Assembly: GCF_003576645.1 (NCBI RefSeq)
Contig: NC_044918.1
Coordinates: 30,202,645 to 30,266,644 of the forward strand
DNA from: Ipomoea triloba
Taxonomy: Eukaryota; Streptophyta; Magnoliopsida; Solanales; Convolvulaceae
Reading direction: 5' to 3'
DNA: 64,000 nucleotides
The notes under the pieces are model-generated. The model had not been told where the DNA came from. It ran no database searches and worked only from the letters and a program-made list of their open reading frames with translations. This document shows positions 24,601-36,129 of the stretch, in pieces; the first letter of the stretch is position 1; the number at the start of each line of letters is the position of its first letter. The position numbers and the translations under genes are program-made.

Positions 24601-25509
24601 ACTGATTTGATTTGAAGAGCACTGTGCTCAGATTACGAATGACTTCGCCAGTCGCATAGGCAAGCTTGTTGCCGACATCGACGAAGAAATCAAGCTCGGG
24701 GTCTAACAGCGGATTGACGTACTGCCGGCTAAGCAAGGATCCTTTGCGGATTGATTGCAGGAGACAAATGCGCAACTCTGCGTGACTCGCCGGTGCCGGA
24801 AGCTGCGGCGGCACAGCTCCCTCACCGGCGAGCTCTGATACCATGATGGAATACACAAAGAAGGAAAACGTAAGTTGTATTGATGAGTGGAAAACTGTAG
24901 CTTACATTGATCAGGGAAAAAAAAGGGGAAAGGTACTGTACTGTACATCATATATATATATAAGCAGGAGAAGTGAAGGAAGGAAACGAAGTAACATATT
25001 AGTGTAAATGTACACTACTATCCCTAGATATTTTCTTCCTAATATCATCCTCCAACATCAAAAGACCATGGGCCTTCGTCAAAACTCTTTGCATGTCACG
25101 CTGATGAGGAAACTGGAACACGAACAGGCTGTCGTCTAAAGGAACAATTTGAACACCCATCATGGGTTTCCAAACCGAGGCCATCGTTTGCTGCATGTGC
25201 TCAAACTTGATGGATCGTCCAACGAGTTCATAGTAGGTAATACTACCACTTGCATGATCATGGAAAGACGCTTCTAAGCCTTCTGATTATTCTTCATCAA
25301 GGGAGAGAAACGCACAACCCTCTTCCAATGCACCGACATCCATGACAGACAAAAACAAAGAAACCAAAAAGAGCATATTTGGACACACCATGGAGAGCCT
25401 AGGAGCCTATCAGAAAAACGAGAAAAAGAATGAAAAAAAACCCTAGAAACGACTAGGAGAGAACTCTCTAAGAAAACCCTAGAGAGAGAGCCACTTTGCA
25501 TTTATGTTT

Positions 25510-26174
25510 TCACACGTTTAATGCTTTAATTCACTAATCTAAATACTTAGTCTAAAAATGATAGTATAAATAAATACTACTTTTTTCTTTTAAATTTCTC
25601 TAAGTCTTTTTTAATTCTCTTTCGAGTAGCATTGTCATTGTCTTTATCTTCAGTACTTCTTTTTTTTTTTGTAATTTATTTATTGGTATTGGTAATGTGT
25701 CATGTGCAATTGGTTTATTGTGGTAGTATAGAGGGTAGCGTCATGCAATGAGATTATGATGTAGGAAGTTGTGGACTTTTCTCGTTGTGTTTGTATATAT
25801 GACTGAGATCTTAGTTGTACTATGAAATCTTGATCTTGCAAGCGCCTATTGATATTTGGAAGTGGTAGTTTTCTCTCCTATATGTTTCATGTGCTGTGAG
25901 ATGTGTGTCGTACATCTTCATGTGAAAGTATTGAACAAACTATTAGTATTTATTATATTTGTAGAAGGTTAATTTGTAGTACATTTTGTTCTAGTTTCAT
26001 AACTTGTTTACTTGATAGTAACAACAATAACTTTGCAAGTAGTCTGAATACTGATGCTGCAATATGTCGAGTTTCATCAACAGTTTCTACATCCATTTTG
26101 CACATGTTTATTTTGAAGTTTATATTTTTGAAATTAGTATGAATGAGTGTAGTACTTGATTTTGTGTGTACATG

Positions 26175-26205
<31 letters not shown>

Positions 26206-26850
26206 GTAAAAGTTTTTGTTGACTTGATACTAATCTTGGAGTAAAATATAGACAATATAACTAATGAAATTATGTATCTTTTTAAATTTTTTTAGAATGA
26301 TTTTTTTTTTGAATAAAGGCATTGTAGACATCGAATTATAAATTAAAGAAATACATAAGTATTAATTTTTTTTTTGGTAACTACTAATTTATTTAATTTA
26401 ATAAGAGTAATAAATTAAAGTGGTACTTACTTTTGAATAATATATTCTAACATATTCGTAGTATATGTTCAACAATTATGCCAACTTTGATTGGGGTGAG
26501 GTTCGAACCTGAGACATTTTTATAGAAATTAATGAGTAAGTTAAAAGTTAACGGAATATTAACGGAGAGGAGAATATTTAACGGATAATCATAGGAAATC
26601 TCAAGAAAAAAATATAAATCTAAACAATCTGAACCATCCATTTAATTTAATAATTTGACTGTCATTTTTTCTACCCATTATAGGCCTAACTTTTTTGGCT
26701 CTTATTAGTATAGTAGATAGATTATTTTTATTTTTGATACTATAATATCACATTATACAATGTTATATAAACTTGTCTTGTGTAATAGCTTGCAAGCAAC
26801 AAGCAAGACTCGTGCAACATGTTTGACTAAGATAATGTTGGTAAAATTCT
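25510..26850. other. Intergenic DNA, no gene seen
   Basis: AT-rich sequence with a (GT)n run at 26174-26189. No open frame with coding character. An AACGGA-repeated segment at 26520-26590 is followed by GCCTAACTTTTTTGGCTCTT, which may be an unidentified repeat end. Confidence 0.55.
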
Positions 26851-26852
26851 TT

Positions 26853-27000
26853 TTTTTTTTTTGAGTGATAAGGAGGAAATTCGCAACCACTACTAGAGGG
26901 TGTGCACTTGGTAAACCCACCTTGTGACCGTAAAGGTAAACTAATTTAAGTTATCTATAACTGATCGACTAACTTGATCAATTTGACTGGGGTTGCTTCA
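26853..27000 (-). mobile_element. SINE (family S2)
   Basis: The minus strand reads AACCCCAGTCAAATTGATCA, then GTGGGTTTACCAAGTGCACA, then TAGTAGTGGTTGCGAATTTC and an A-rich end. It matches the copy at 19095 across the tail. Confidence 0.55.
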
Positions 27001-27894
27001 CTGTACACTTTTCTTAAAATATATAAAGTGGGAGAGAGAAAAAGTTAAATGGAGTAAAATAAAATAGGGTATTTATTAAAAAAAAAAAAGAATACAAATA
27101 AAAAAGAAAGAAAAGAAACCCGCGATCTTATATTAAAATACTCAATTTAAATCGTACAAGTAACTCACAGGTACACATGTCAATCCTACATCAATGAAGT
27201 GTTTGGTGCAAAAGTATTAAATTATTAAAAATGATCTTTACAATATATATATGGTAGGGTTCAAGCTAGCATGTAAAAACTGAGGAATAATTTGCTTCAC
27301 CATATATATGCACCAGCATATCTTAAACTCCTTGATTAATCCTTTTAAAATATTATCTATATCAAATTTAATATCATTTAATATAATGTTTTTTTTTGAA
27401 ATCTCATTTAATATAATGTTACTTGTAATATGTATTTGTTTCCTCTTTATATTTATTATTATTAAAAAATTCAAATAAGCTCTTGAACTAATAGTAATAT
27501 TGCAATTAAGCACCTGAATTAAAAAATTTAAAAAGTTTCAACTAGCACTATTAAACTTGTAAAAAAGTTCAATTAGCACTTTTATACGTTATCATTATGT
27601 AATTAACTTGCTAACTAGACGGGTCATGACTTGTTTTAGATGATTTCACTCTCGGTGTATAATTATAATTGATGGGGTGTAACAACAATAACAATAATAA
27701 TAATTGATTTTGATATTTGAAAATTTTAAATTAAGTTTTCAAAAAAAAAATAAAAATAAAAATTAAAAACTTGACTTCCATCGCAGTCAAAGATGAGGCT
27801 TTTTGTCTTCATCATCCTTACTCAAATGAAGGCAAAGAACATGCCTTTGCCAAGATTTGGACAAATTTATGTGGAAAGCGGAAATCAGTTGATT

Positions 27895-28222
27895 AGTGAG
27901 GTCGCTAGTGACGGCAATCGAACTTTCTGTTCATTTATACTTTTTCAACTTGTTGAAAGGGGCTCGATCTCATGACCTTTCATGTGTGAAAGTCACTACA
28001 TGTCATCTGAGCACAAAGTGCTTGGCTTAACATATTACATTATAGACCTACTAAAAGTTCTAATTCTACTCTTTTTACAAATTCTACCCATACAAAATAT
28101 TACTAACTCTACTACAATGTAGTATATGTACTATCTCAACTTGTTGAAACACAAAGAGTCAATACCGCCTATATTGAGGCTCGATCTCATGACCTCTCAT
28201 TTGGGAGAGTCATTACATGCTG
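27895..28222 (-). mobile_element. Two degraded SINE copies (family S1)
   Basis: Each carries, on the minus strand, a tRNA-like head (AAGCACTTTGTGCTCAGATG or AGCAGCATGTAATGACTCTC), a B box-like GAGATCGAGCC, and the second has the TTGACTCTTTGTGTTTCAAC tail. The two copies lie head to tail at 27895-28026 and 28100-28222. Confidence 0.5.
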
Positions 28223-28239
28223 CTCTATATATGTCAAAT

Positions 28240-28480
28240 TTAAGGTGCACGATTTTCCTTCTTAAGATACGCGGTTTTTGTGCTTAAGGTGTGTTAGTTG
28301 TTGAAACTTAAATGCATCCGTTTAAAGCTTAAGGTGCGTGGTTTTCCTTCTTAAGGCGCGTGGTTTGTGTGATTAAGGTGCGTCAGTTGTTGAAACTTAA
28401 GGTGCGTCGACCTAAGACTTTAGGTGCGTAATTTGTGTGCTTAAGGTGCATAGAAACTTAAGGTGTGTGTTTTTAAAAAA
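28240..28480. repeat. CTTAAGGTGCG tandem words
   Basis: Degenerate repeats of CTTAAGGTGCGTNGTTTTCC and GTTGAAACTTAAGGTGCGTC, about 25-50 bases apart, fill this stretch. It is non-coding. No terminal structure was found. Confidence 0.5.
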
Positions 28481-28689
28481 TATACAATAAAAAAAAAATC
28501 TAGGAGACTAGGACCACAAGTCCACATTATATATTCCTTTTCCTTTCATAATTTCACATTTTTCTCATGCATAAATCTAGCATACAAGTATGCAACACAA
28601 ATAATATCCTGAAATTTTCATGTTAACCTTAATGAATTTTCGATTAATAGCACCTAAATCCCCGATTAATAGCACCTAAATCCCCAAAA

Positions 28690-28815
28690 GCTTTCAATTG
28701 CCTTTTTTTTTTTTTTTTACTATTGACTCCCAAAGCCGCCTCAATTGGGGTTCAAATCATGACCTCTCATTTTAGAGAGTCACTTTGGGCCATTAGACCA
28801 CAAGTTCATTGGCAC
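28690..28815 (-). mobile_element. SINE (family S1)
   Basis: The minus strand starts at TGCCAATGAACTTGTGGTCT with an A box-type segment. A B box-like TTTGAACCCCAATTGAGGCG follows, then TTGGGAGTCAATAGT and a poly(A) run ending near 28700. Confidence 0.55.
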
Positions 28816-29100
28816 TTTTTATTTTTATTTAATTGTGAAATGTATATGTAGATTTAAAATAAATATGTGGTTCATAAATATAAAAATATACAGTTCAATA
28901 ACAAATAAACATAAATTTAAAAACGAAATCCAAAATTACTATAATTAATATAATCAATTTGAAGACACCAGACAGAGGTTAAGAATACTATATTCAGTAC
29001 TCATGAAAACCTAAGGTATGCTTATTTTAATTATACTTACAATATATTTTATTGTAAATATTTTAGTTTTTTTTTTACACACTAGTTTCATTATTTCTTT

Positions 29101-29250
29101 TGGTGTAACCCAAGGTTTCTACCATCGGACACAGTGACTAATCCCCTCGTTGGATTGTAGGCACCTCTATTGGGTGAGACAATTGGCCTGGAGATTTAAA
29201 ACTGCTCCATTCACAAAGCCAAGGATCGAACCCTTGACCTTTGGTTCACT
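29101..29250 (-). mobile_element. Possible tRNA-derived SINE, third family
   Basis: The minus strand holds GGTCAAGGGTTCGATCCTTG, a clean B box, followed by GTCTCACCCAATAGAGGTGC and TGTCCGATGGTAGAAACC. No poly(A) or target duplication was found, so borders are uncertain. Confidence 0.35.
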
Positions 29251-29423
29251 AGTTTCATTATAGCAACACTAAAGTATAATTTTAATTATACTACAGTTTC
29301 ATTTGACAATATACGTTATTGAATGAATTATACATTTTAGTTTACTTTTCAGTCAGACTAGTTTCATTATAACAACATTAAAGTATCATTTTAATGCTAT
29401 TACAGTTTTATTTGACAACTACG

Positions 29424-29468
29424 GTCCACACAAGGATATGTAGATCATGATCCATTGTATAACAACGG
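29424..29468. mobile_element. GGACC-family end fragment
   Basis: CGGTCCACACAAGGATATGT followed by ATCATGATCCATTGTATAAC resembles the ends of the GGACC elements. Only one end is present. Confidence 0.3.
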
Positions 29469-29484
29469 ATGTTTAGTAACTGTT

Positions 29485-29825
29485 ATTTTTTTGGTGAATT
29501 ATGAGACGCTAAGCCTCATCATTACCGAACTCTATGAGAAGCGGCACCTCCAACGTCGCTCGCAAGAAGCCGCAATATCTCTTCCATGGGGAATCAAGAA
29601 GTGAAGTCCCCCACTCCCTGCTAAGACCAAGACTAGCAAGAAAATTCGTACGCTTATTCCCTTCTCTCAAGACATAGGTGAAGGAAATCTCGTCCAAACT
29701 GTTAGTGAGATATAGGCAGTCATCCATCAAAGTGTGCCAAACCTCATCATCTCTTTAGCATTTCTCATCACCTCGATCACCCCTTTTGAGTCCATCTCCA
29801 CGATGACCGTCGAAATGAATGAATG
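29485..29825 (-). pseudogene. LINE 3' fragment with RNase H-like domain
   Basis: The minus-strand frame contains EMDSKGVIEV near 29790, DDCLYLTNSL near 29725 and FTYVLREGNKRTNFLASLG near 29660-29600. The last matches the end of the RVT_3 RNase H domain at the C-terminus of plant LINE ORF2. It is not part of the LINE at 20.9 kb, which is broken elsewhere. An A-rich end on the minus strand lies near 29490. Confidence 0.7.
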
Positions 29826-29969
29826 AAAAATTTAGATAAATAAAAAATTAAGAAAATAAAAAAGTTGTTTACTAACCATTTTAGAAAATCCATTTAATAA
29901 ATTATTCAATTTTGGAGAAATAGAGAAAGACTTCAATCCATTGCCATAACATTTCTAACCCATTTATTA

Positions 29970-30200
29970 TTTTGTTTTGGCAACATCTCATTCTCATCAC
30001 CCCTCCCTCTGTACGCATAGTCCGGCTTCCCCTCTCCTCCTCCGGCCATCATCTCCGGCCACTATCTCCACCGTCGCAATTTTCATCGCCACCCCACGCA
30101 GCCTCCATCTCCCTATCCTGTGCTTCGAAAACCTTAACACCACGGACTCTCAAAATTCTTCACTTGCTCATTGTCTAACTCCACATCAAAAAGTATTAAT
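29970..30200 (+). promoter_or_regulatory. Probable 5' leader/first exon of the 6-phosphogluconolactonase gene
   Basis: This C- and T-rich stretch (CTCTCCTCCTCCGGCC, CACCGTCGC) stands out from its AT-rich surroundings as plant 5' UTRs do. It lies about 450 bases before the coding start, and an acceptor TTGTGCAG at 30614 precedes the coding exon. No open frame from it joins the coding frame convincingly, so a 5' UTR intron is more likely than a transit peptide. Confidence 0.4.
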
Positions 30201-30645
30201 CATCTACACCTATTTTTTCATTGATTAATCCAATATGTATTTATGGGGTTCCATTTATTATGTTATTTCTTTTGATGTGTGTGAGATATTGGTTGAAGCT
30301 TTTTCAAATCTGAATTAGAATTTGATGAATTGAAATGTGTATGATACGAATGTCCGGATCTGGGGTTCATTTGAGGTTCTCCGGTTTACTTTATTGAATT
30401 GTCATTTTCGTGTACTGATCATTCATTTGGATTTTAAGGTTCATAAAGTTGTGATCTTTTTGGCTTTTGACTTTTCCTCAAATAGTGTTGTTCTTGGGAA
30501 TTTTATAGCATTTCTAGGAAATTCTTGTTCCATAAGCATTATGCAGTTGATATTGTGAGTTGTACTTGGTGCATACAAGCTGAATTTTTGCACCCATTGC
30601 TGTGATTTGTGCAGAGTTGTGGTTAGCAGCATCCATTTGAGAAGG

Positions 30646-32746
30646 ATGGCTATGTCTAGGGCTAGAAAAGATGGAAAAGAGGTCAGGATTTATGAAAATT
30701 TTGATGAACTGAGCACAGATTTGGCAGAATATATTGCGGAATTATCTGAGGCTTCTGTGAAGGAGAGGGGTGTTTTTGCCATTGCTTTATCAGGTGGATC
30801 TCTCATTAGCCTCATGGGGTATGTAAGTGCACTGTCTTTTTGTTTTCTGATTTGCTTGATATTCATTGCTTTTTCATTTTTCCCTTATTATGTACTCTGT
30901 AGTTTATTGATCTGTTTTCGAATTTATCCTGTGGAAGTAGAAAACTGTCTGAAGCCCCTTACAACAAAACTGTTGACTGGGCTAAGTGGCATATATTCTG
31001 GGCTGATGAGCGCGTTGTGGCTAAGACTCATGCAGATAGCAATTACAAACTAACCAAAGATGGCCTTTTGTCCAAGGTAAATGCTCATATTCGGCATAAT
31101 TTTGCTTTCTGCATAGCATTTGATGTTCTGCCCTTGTGAGATCTGTCATCAAAGCTTTACCCGCAGAATTAAAATGGCATCCTCTAGCAATTAGTGTATA
31201 GTACACGATGTTTCAATTCTTTTGTCCATAGATTATTTACAAGGTAGTATCTGTTCTATACTTTCTCTATCTGTTGCAACCCAAAGAGTCAATAACCCAC
31301 TACCGGGGTTTGATCCTGTGACCTTCCCTCGAGGGGAGCGCCATCTGAGCACAAGGTGTTTGGCGTCCATAAATTATTTATTAATTAACCTCTTCTGAAG
31401 ATTTTGCTGGTGATATCCTTATCCCTTTCTTCTTATGTGAGCTTCCAATTGTAGTAATTAAGTGTACTCTGATTTGGCACATTTGTCTTACTATTGTGGA
31501 GAGTTTCTCAAACCAAAGTTATTGACTAATCATTGGAGTCCTTGTGCTAAATTGCTGTTGTTTTCAGCTTTGACTAGTATTTGTCCATTTATCACGTGGA
31601 AGTCCCTTCATCTACATACTGTTTATTAGCTTCTTCACACTATATGGTTGCATAATTTAATTTTTTGACTACTCCGTTCTAACTATATGTATTTAACAAT
31701 TAATAACAAACATGTCTATATTGATTTTTTGACTTTCAAACTCTGTCTGGATACATTCAAACATGTGTTTTTTGCTTTGTTGACTTCACAACTCTGTTGC
31801 ATAAGATATTTTGAGAAAACGTGTTAGCCATTTAGGGTGTGTTTGGAAACCCGGAAAATGATTTCTTCGGGTTTCCAATGAAAGCAAGAGGAGGAAAATT
31901 AGAGTCAATGGAAAATGAATTCCGGTCAAAGGGAAAACAAAGCAAGAATACTGGTTAAGACTTAAGATTCTCTCTTCTATGTTCTGTCTTCAATCCCACA
32001 CTGCACAAAATGGAATCAAATTTAGTCTTCACTGCAGTGCAAGAATGATAAAGCACATATTGCTCATAGAGATATAGCTCTCCCTCCAGTCTTTGTTTTC
32101 GATAAACAACACTGCAATTTTCTGAGGATCATTTTAATCCGAGTCTGAAACAAGAGAATGGTATTTGAAATTGACCTGGTATCTTACTCTATTTGTCTTG
32201 TTTAGGCACTAGGTATCTTGTTTTCACTGTAACTTTGCTGTGTCCATCTTTCAGGTGCCAATTGTTCCTAGTCATGCACATTCTATTAATGACTCGGTAT
32301 CAGCGGAGAAAGCTTCTGAAGACTACGAGTTTGTTATTAGACAACTCGTGAGGACCCGTGTAATCAGCGTCTCTGACATCAGTGACTGCCCCAAGTTTGA
32401 CCTTATCCTCCTAGGGATGGGGCCCGATGGACACGTGGCATCCTTGTTTCCCAATCACACGATACTCGAAGAGAAAGAAGAATGGGTGTCGTTTCTTACG
32501 GACTCGCCCAAGCCCCCTCCCGAGAGGATTACTTTTACTTTACCCGTTATTAACTCCGCTTCCAATGTGGCTGTAGTTGTTACTGGTAGTGGCAAGTCGG
32601 AGGCGGTACATTTGGCCATTGACGATCTCGAGCCCGACTCTCCATTGCTGCCTGCAAGGATGGTCCAGCCAACCAAGGGGAATCTGGTGTGGTTTCTGGA
32701 CAAGGCAGCTGCTTCTAAACTTGACAACTCAATATTTTCCAAATAG
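30646..32746 (+). CDS. PGL: 6-phosphogluconolactonase, cytosolic type
   Basis: It hydrolyses 6-phosphoglucono-delta-lactone to 6-phosphogluconate, the second step of the oxidative pentose phosphate pathway. Three coding exons with GT-AG borders, 30646-30818, 30941-31076 and 32255-32746, give 266 residues, close to the about 260-270 of plant cytosolic enzymes. Visible family blocks are [18 protein letters not shown] (residues about 26-43), the phosphate-loop-like [15 protein letters not shown] (45-59), [11 protein letters not shown] (about 73-83) and [19 protein letters not shown], whose His near residue 163 is the expected catalytic residue. [14 protein letters not shown] follows. No transit peptide precedes [13 protein letters not shown], although the frame stays open to the acceptor at 30614. 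No clear peroxisomal signal ends the protein (IFSK). Intron 2 carries a SINE. There are no frameshifts, so it appears functional. Confidence 0.93.
31242..31372 (-). mobile_element. SINE (family S1) in intron 2 of the PGL gene
   Basis: On the minus strand: A box-type CACCTTGTGCTCAGATGGCG, B box-type ACAGGATCAAACCCCGG, then GGTTATTGACTCTTTGGGTT and the GAGAAAGTATAGAACAGATA tail. Antisense to the gene and fully intronic. Confidence 0.65.
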
Positions 32747-32759
32747 GGGGAACAGCCTT

Positions 32760-33530
32760 TTCTTTGCCAAAATGTATGTTTGTATGTAGCAAATTAAAGG
32801 GATTATGAAAACTTAGTGAACTCTCTCTCTCATCTTCCATTTTGTCCATCTATTCTACCCTTTCTTTTACTTATTCAATGAATGGGAAACACATCTAAAG
32901 AAAACACCTTAGTATTGGTTTAAGATTTCTCTTAGGCGAATGGTATCTCATTTCAGGTGGGCTTTTGGGATTGTCTGTTTTCTTGTAGTTTAGAAAATTA
33001 AATAACTTCAAACACGATAAAAAAATATTTATACTAAAATATAAAATTGTTGGAATAAATTGCATATTATCTCTTATTAATGTGATTGATATTCATAAAT
33101 ACTTTTTTTTTAAAAAGAAAATTCATAGAGAAATAAACAATAGATAAATTTCAGAAGATTGCAATCAAGTATTGATTGGTAAATCTCATCTACAAAGCAT
33201 CATTATAGTTAATATGTAAACCATGTTTTTCCAATTTGGCCGGCATCGCTATGCCCACAAACTAGAGAAATGGGAAAGCCCATGAGTAGGCAATATTTGA
33301 GGGAAGAGACTGAGATTTGAAACTCGACAATTGCAATGTGAAAAATTTGTTCAAAATGGGACAAATCCCTTGTGTGCGATCAACATTCGACCCAATCTGG
33401 TGCGTCATTAAACTACCGTGATTTACATTCTCTCTTAAATACTCTGTCGGGCTGAAGGGTTTAGGCCGTTAGGGCCGGAGATTCACCCTTTTTGGGGGAA
33501 GAAGAGAAACAGGGAAGGGATTCAATGGTT
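32760..33530. other. 3' flank of the PGL gene and intergenic DNA
   Basis: Contains the PGL 3' end (an AATGAATGGGAAA region near 32876 could serve in polyadenylation). AT-rich sequence follows, and then a diverged repeat with GGCCGTTAGGGCCGG near 33463. No gene is seen. Confidence 0.45.
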
Positions 33531-33544
33531 GCCTCACTTCAAGT

Positions 33545-33735
33545 ATTGCATCAAAGTTGAGGTCACCCATAAGTGGAACTAATATCCTCTCATCCATCTT
33601 TATCCAAATCTAGTTCATCCTCATTGTTATCATCCATTTTCACAATAAGCATGTCCCCTTCACGAGAACAAGATTCTAACTGGCTATCTTGATCTTCCGA
33701 ATTATCAAGCACCTTCTTTGTTGGAAGAAATGGCA
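33545..33735 (-). pseudogene. Unrecognised protein-coding remnant
   Basis: The minus-strand reading gives an acidic stretch, FLPTKKVLDNSEDQDSQLES then GDMLIVKMDDNNEDELDLD, before a stop. Such Asp/Glu-rich stretches occur in retroelement ORF1 proteins, but no motif identifies it. Confidence 0.25.
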
Positions 33736-34185
33736 TAAATGACATTTAAAGTGGTCATTTTGTGGTATAAATATATGTAGGGTCCACATCCGATTTTTGT
33801 CTGGTCAAAGTGGATTCGAGTTCTTCGTAGTGAGACGAAGAGATCGATATATTATACGCTCAAAATGGATAATGGGTGAATGAAAAATTGGTTCTCAAAG
33901 TAGACCCATTAGAGATGAAATTTGTGTGGAAAAAGCTTTAAGTAAAGCCATTTGTCCCACATTGGTTTGGGAAGAAGATTTCACCCACTATATATACAAG
34001 GGTCTTTTATAACTTGTTAACTTGTATAGCATAGATGTTCTCTCTCGCGCATAGGGGAGGGTTAAAACTCTTGTTAATGGGGTTAGTGGAGAGCTGTTAC
34101 GTAGGTGATAAAGCTAGAATAGCATTTTACAAGCTGCTCCCCCTTCCTTCAAGCCACATGTGTTCATCCCACGTTCTTGTTCGCC

Positions 34186-34832
34186 GAGTCTGAAGTTTGT
34201 GTGCTCAAACGCAGGGAACGTACACTCCAGCACCCCGGGAGGCAGTAAATAAGGTATCGACTCGTGCTTACAACTACCCAAAATCGTCCATCTCCATCCT
34301 CGTGTTATTCCAAGTTTATCTAACCTTTGTGTGGATTTTCTATTTCGTCCATTTTTCCTGGGTTTTTCGAGAATTATTTCCTAGACTTCTTACTTCCTCT
34401 CCGGTTTTTCGAGAATTATTTCCTAGACTTCTTACTTCCTCTCCGTCTTGTTACCTTCTTCTCGGTTGAAACTTTCTCTATACTACTACTTGTTACCTTC
34501 TTCTCGGTTGAAACTTTCTCTATACTACTAGAAGTAGTAGCCGCAAGGTCATCAGTTTGTCAAGTGTAAATTTAAACTTGCTAAAGTGGCACTGTAGTGT
34601 GTAAAGTGCAAAGTGAAAATTGTAACAGAATAGTGATGGTTTTAGTTTCTAAAGATCACACCTTTCTTTTAAGTATATCTTTCACTTTACTTTGTGTTCA
34701 AGTTTACTCGAACTCAGGATTTTCGACCACTCAGGATTTTCGAAAAGTTAAAAATTTTTTAAATTCTATAAGTTTGTTCACTCTCCTACTTTAAACTTGT
34801 ATTCCAAACCCCTTGGGACCAACAAGTGATAT
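34186..34832 (+). repeat. 640 bp tandem duplication, unit 1
   Basis: Starts at GAGTCTGAAGTTTGTGTGCT and ends at CCTTGGGACCAACAAGTGAT. The unit at 34833-35462 repeats the order with indels. Inside, a 48-base GGTTTTTCGAGAATTATTTC segment and a TTGTTACCTTCTTCTCGGTT segment are themselves doubled. Its last 130 bases resemble the gag-block debris at 40060-40195 and 48150-48290, so it is LTR-retroelement sequence. Confidence 0.7.
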
Positions 34833-35462
34833 GAGTCCGAAGTTTGTGTGCTCAAACGCAGGGATCGTAGTACGTTTTATCTTGGGAAACTTAGGCCGCA
34901 ACGCTCCAACACCCCGGGAGGCAGTAAATAAGGTTTTAAGGACAAAGACAACTCTACTCATGCTTACAACTACCCAAAATCGTCCATCTCCATCCCCATG
35001 TTATTCCAAGTTTATCTAACCTTTGTGTAGGTTTAAAATCCTGGAATTATTTATTTATTTTTATTGTGGATTTTCTATTTCATCCATTTTTCCTGAGTTT
35101 TTCGAGAATTATTTCCTAGACTTCTTACTTCCTCTCCGTCTTGTTACCTTCTTCTCGGTTGAAACTTTCTCTATACTACTAGAAGTAGTAGCCGCAAGGT
35201 CATCAGTTTGTCAAGTGTAAATTTAAACTTGCTAAACTGGCACTGCAGTGTGTAAAGTGCAAAGTGAAAATTGTAACAGAATAATGATGGTTTTAGTTTC
35301 TAAAGATCACACCTTTCTTTTAAGTATATCTTTCACTTTACTTTGTGTTCAAGTTTACTCGAACTCAGGATTTTCGAAAAGTTAAAAATTTTTAAAATTC
35401 TATAAGTTTGTTCACTCTCCTTTAAACTTGTATTCCAAACCCCTTGGGACCAACAAGTGATA
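34833..35462 (+). repeat. 640 bp tandem duplication, unit 2
   Basis: Starts at GAGTCCGAAGTTTGTGTGCT. It lacks the internal doublings of unit 1 but has a 60-base insertion near 34880 and another near 35040. Non-coding. Confidence 0.7.
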
Positions 35463-35559
35463 TCTACCTTGAATAGTCAAACTTTGTGTGACTGCCTAGT
35501 GATCCCATTTCGAAATGTAAAACATTTTTTTAGCACGATATTTTATTATAATGGAAAGA

Positions 35560-35880
35560 TCTATTTTCAATCATTTAATGTTTAATTTGGACAAATTTGA
35601 TAACTGGAAGGTGCGCATGCATGCACACATTTTTGCCCTCCATGACGAAATGTGAGAGGTAGTCATTGAAGGTCCTATATATTAGGACTTTACGTATTGC
35701 GTATTATACTTGTTGTACACTGCTAGTGTTCATATAGGACTTCTGTACATATTTATTATCTTCCATCTCTATGTATTGTACTAAAGTGTGATAGGCAATT
35801 CTCCTAGGAGTTTTAGTAGAAGAGCGTGGTAGGTTGAGTTTAGCCAAACCACTATAAAAATTTCTTTTTCCCTATCTTTT
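35560..35880 (+). pseudogene. Copia gag remnant (block A)
   Basis: Plus-strand reading gives NLDKFDNWKVRMHAHIFALH followed by a stop and EVVIEGP, the N-terminal gag motif of plant Copia elements. It then jumps by deletion to the GTGTGATAGGCAATTCTCCT sequence that follows gag in blocks B and C. Confidence 0.6.
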
Positions 35881-36129
35881 ACTTACCAACATTTCCTTTC
35901 AAGCTATAAGCCTATAATCAATCAAACTTATTTTTTTTTTTTAAAGAACAAAAGCGTGACTAAGTAAAAAAAGGTAAACATATTTTTTCGTTGTCTACTT
36001 TGTTAAAATCTTTGATTTATAGGGATTATTCCTTGCTCTTGGTATCCGTATGTTGGTTGGGTCCTACTCCGTGGACTGGGCAGACCTCAACCTGACCATA
36101 TCCGGTCAAGATGCACATCTCCCGACCTC

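Larger units (their letters stand above)
22944..25057 (-). mobile_element. Complete non-autonomous LTR retroelement carrying host-gene-like sequence
   Basis: Two LTRs of 214 bases (22944-23157 and 24844-25057) are nearly identical and run TGTTGGAGGATGATATTAGG to TTCCATCA on the minus strand. The target duplication is TCAAA (22939-22943 and 25058-25062). Next to the 5' LTR is TGGTATCAGAGCTC, the initiator tRNA-Met primer site, ending at 24843. Next to the 3' LTR is a G7 purine tract (23158-23164). The 1686-base interior has no gag, protease, integrase or reverse transcriptase. It holds a protein-like part (23324-23917) and tandem repeats (24150-24600). It is young, inserted into the LINE, and must rely on another element's enzymes. 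Confidence 0.9.
20895..25505 (-). mobile_element. LINE (L1 type), broken, split by an LTR element
   Basis: Read on the minus strand, a pyrimidine-rich leader with CTCTCTAGGGTTTT motifs (near 25500) is followed by ORF1 pieces. ORF1 has a DUF4283-type region (MASVWKPMMG, FVFQFPHQRDMQRVL) at about 25000-25250. It resumes after the inserted LTR element at 22940 with VQIHDLPAVF, and a zinc-knuckle-like region containing FYFCCRLIGH lies near 22600. ORF2 starts at 22248 with an endonuclease (LNYRGLGNPRTV, FLMETRAC, WIVIGDFNDI) and ends after SSDHSAFF and a WLKDGD-type linker. It stops before the reverse transcriptase, so the 3' half is missing. Several stops and frameshifts make it inactive. A 32 bp unit is tandemly doubled at about 21060-21124. 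Confidence 0.85.

Noticed and set aside
24347..24856. 169-codon minus-strand frame near the 5' LTR of the retroelement
   Set aside because: It starts inside the LTR, crosses the primer site and is mostly a translation of the 72 bp tandem repeats. No domain seen.
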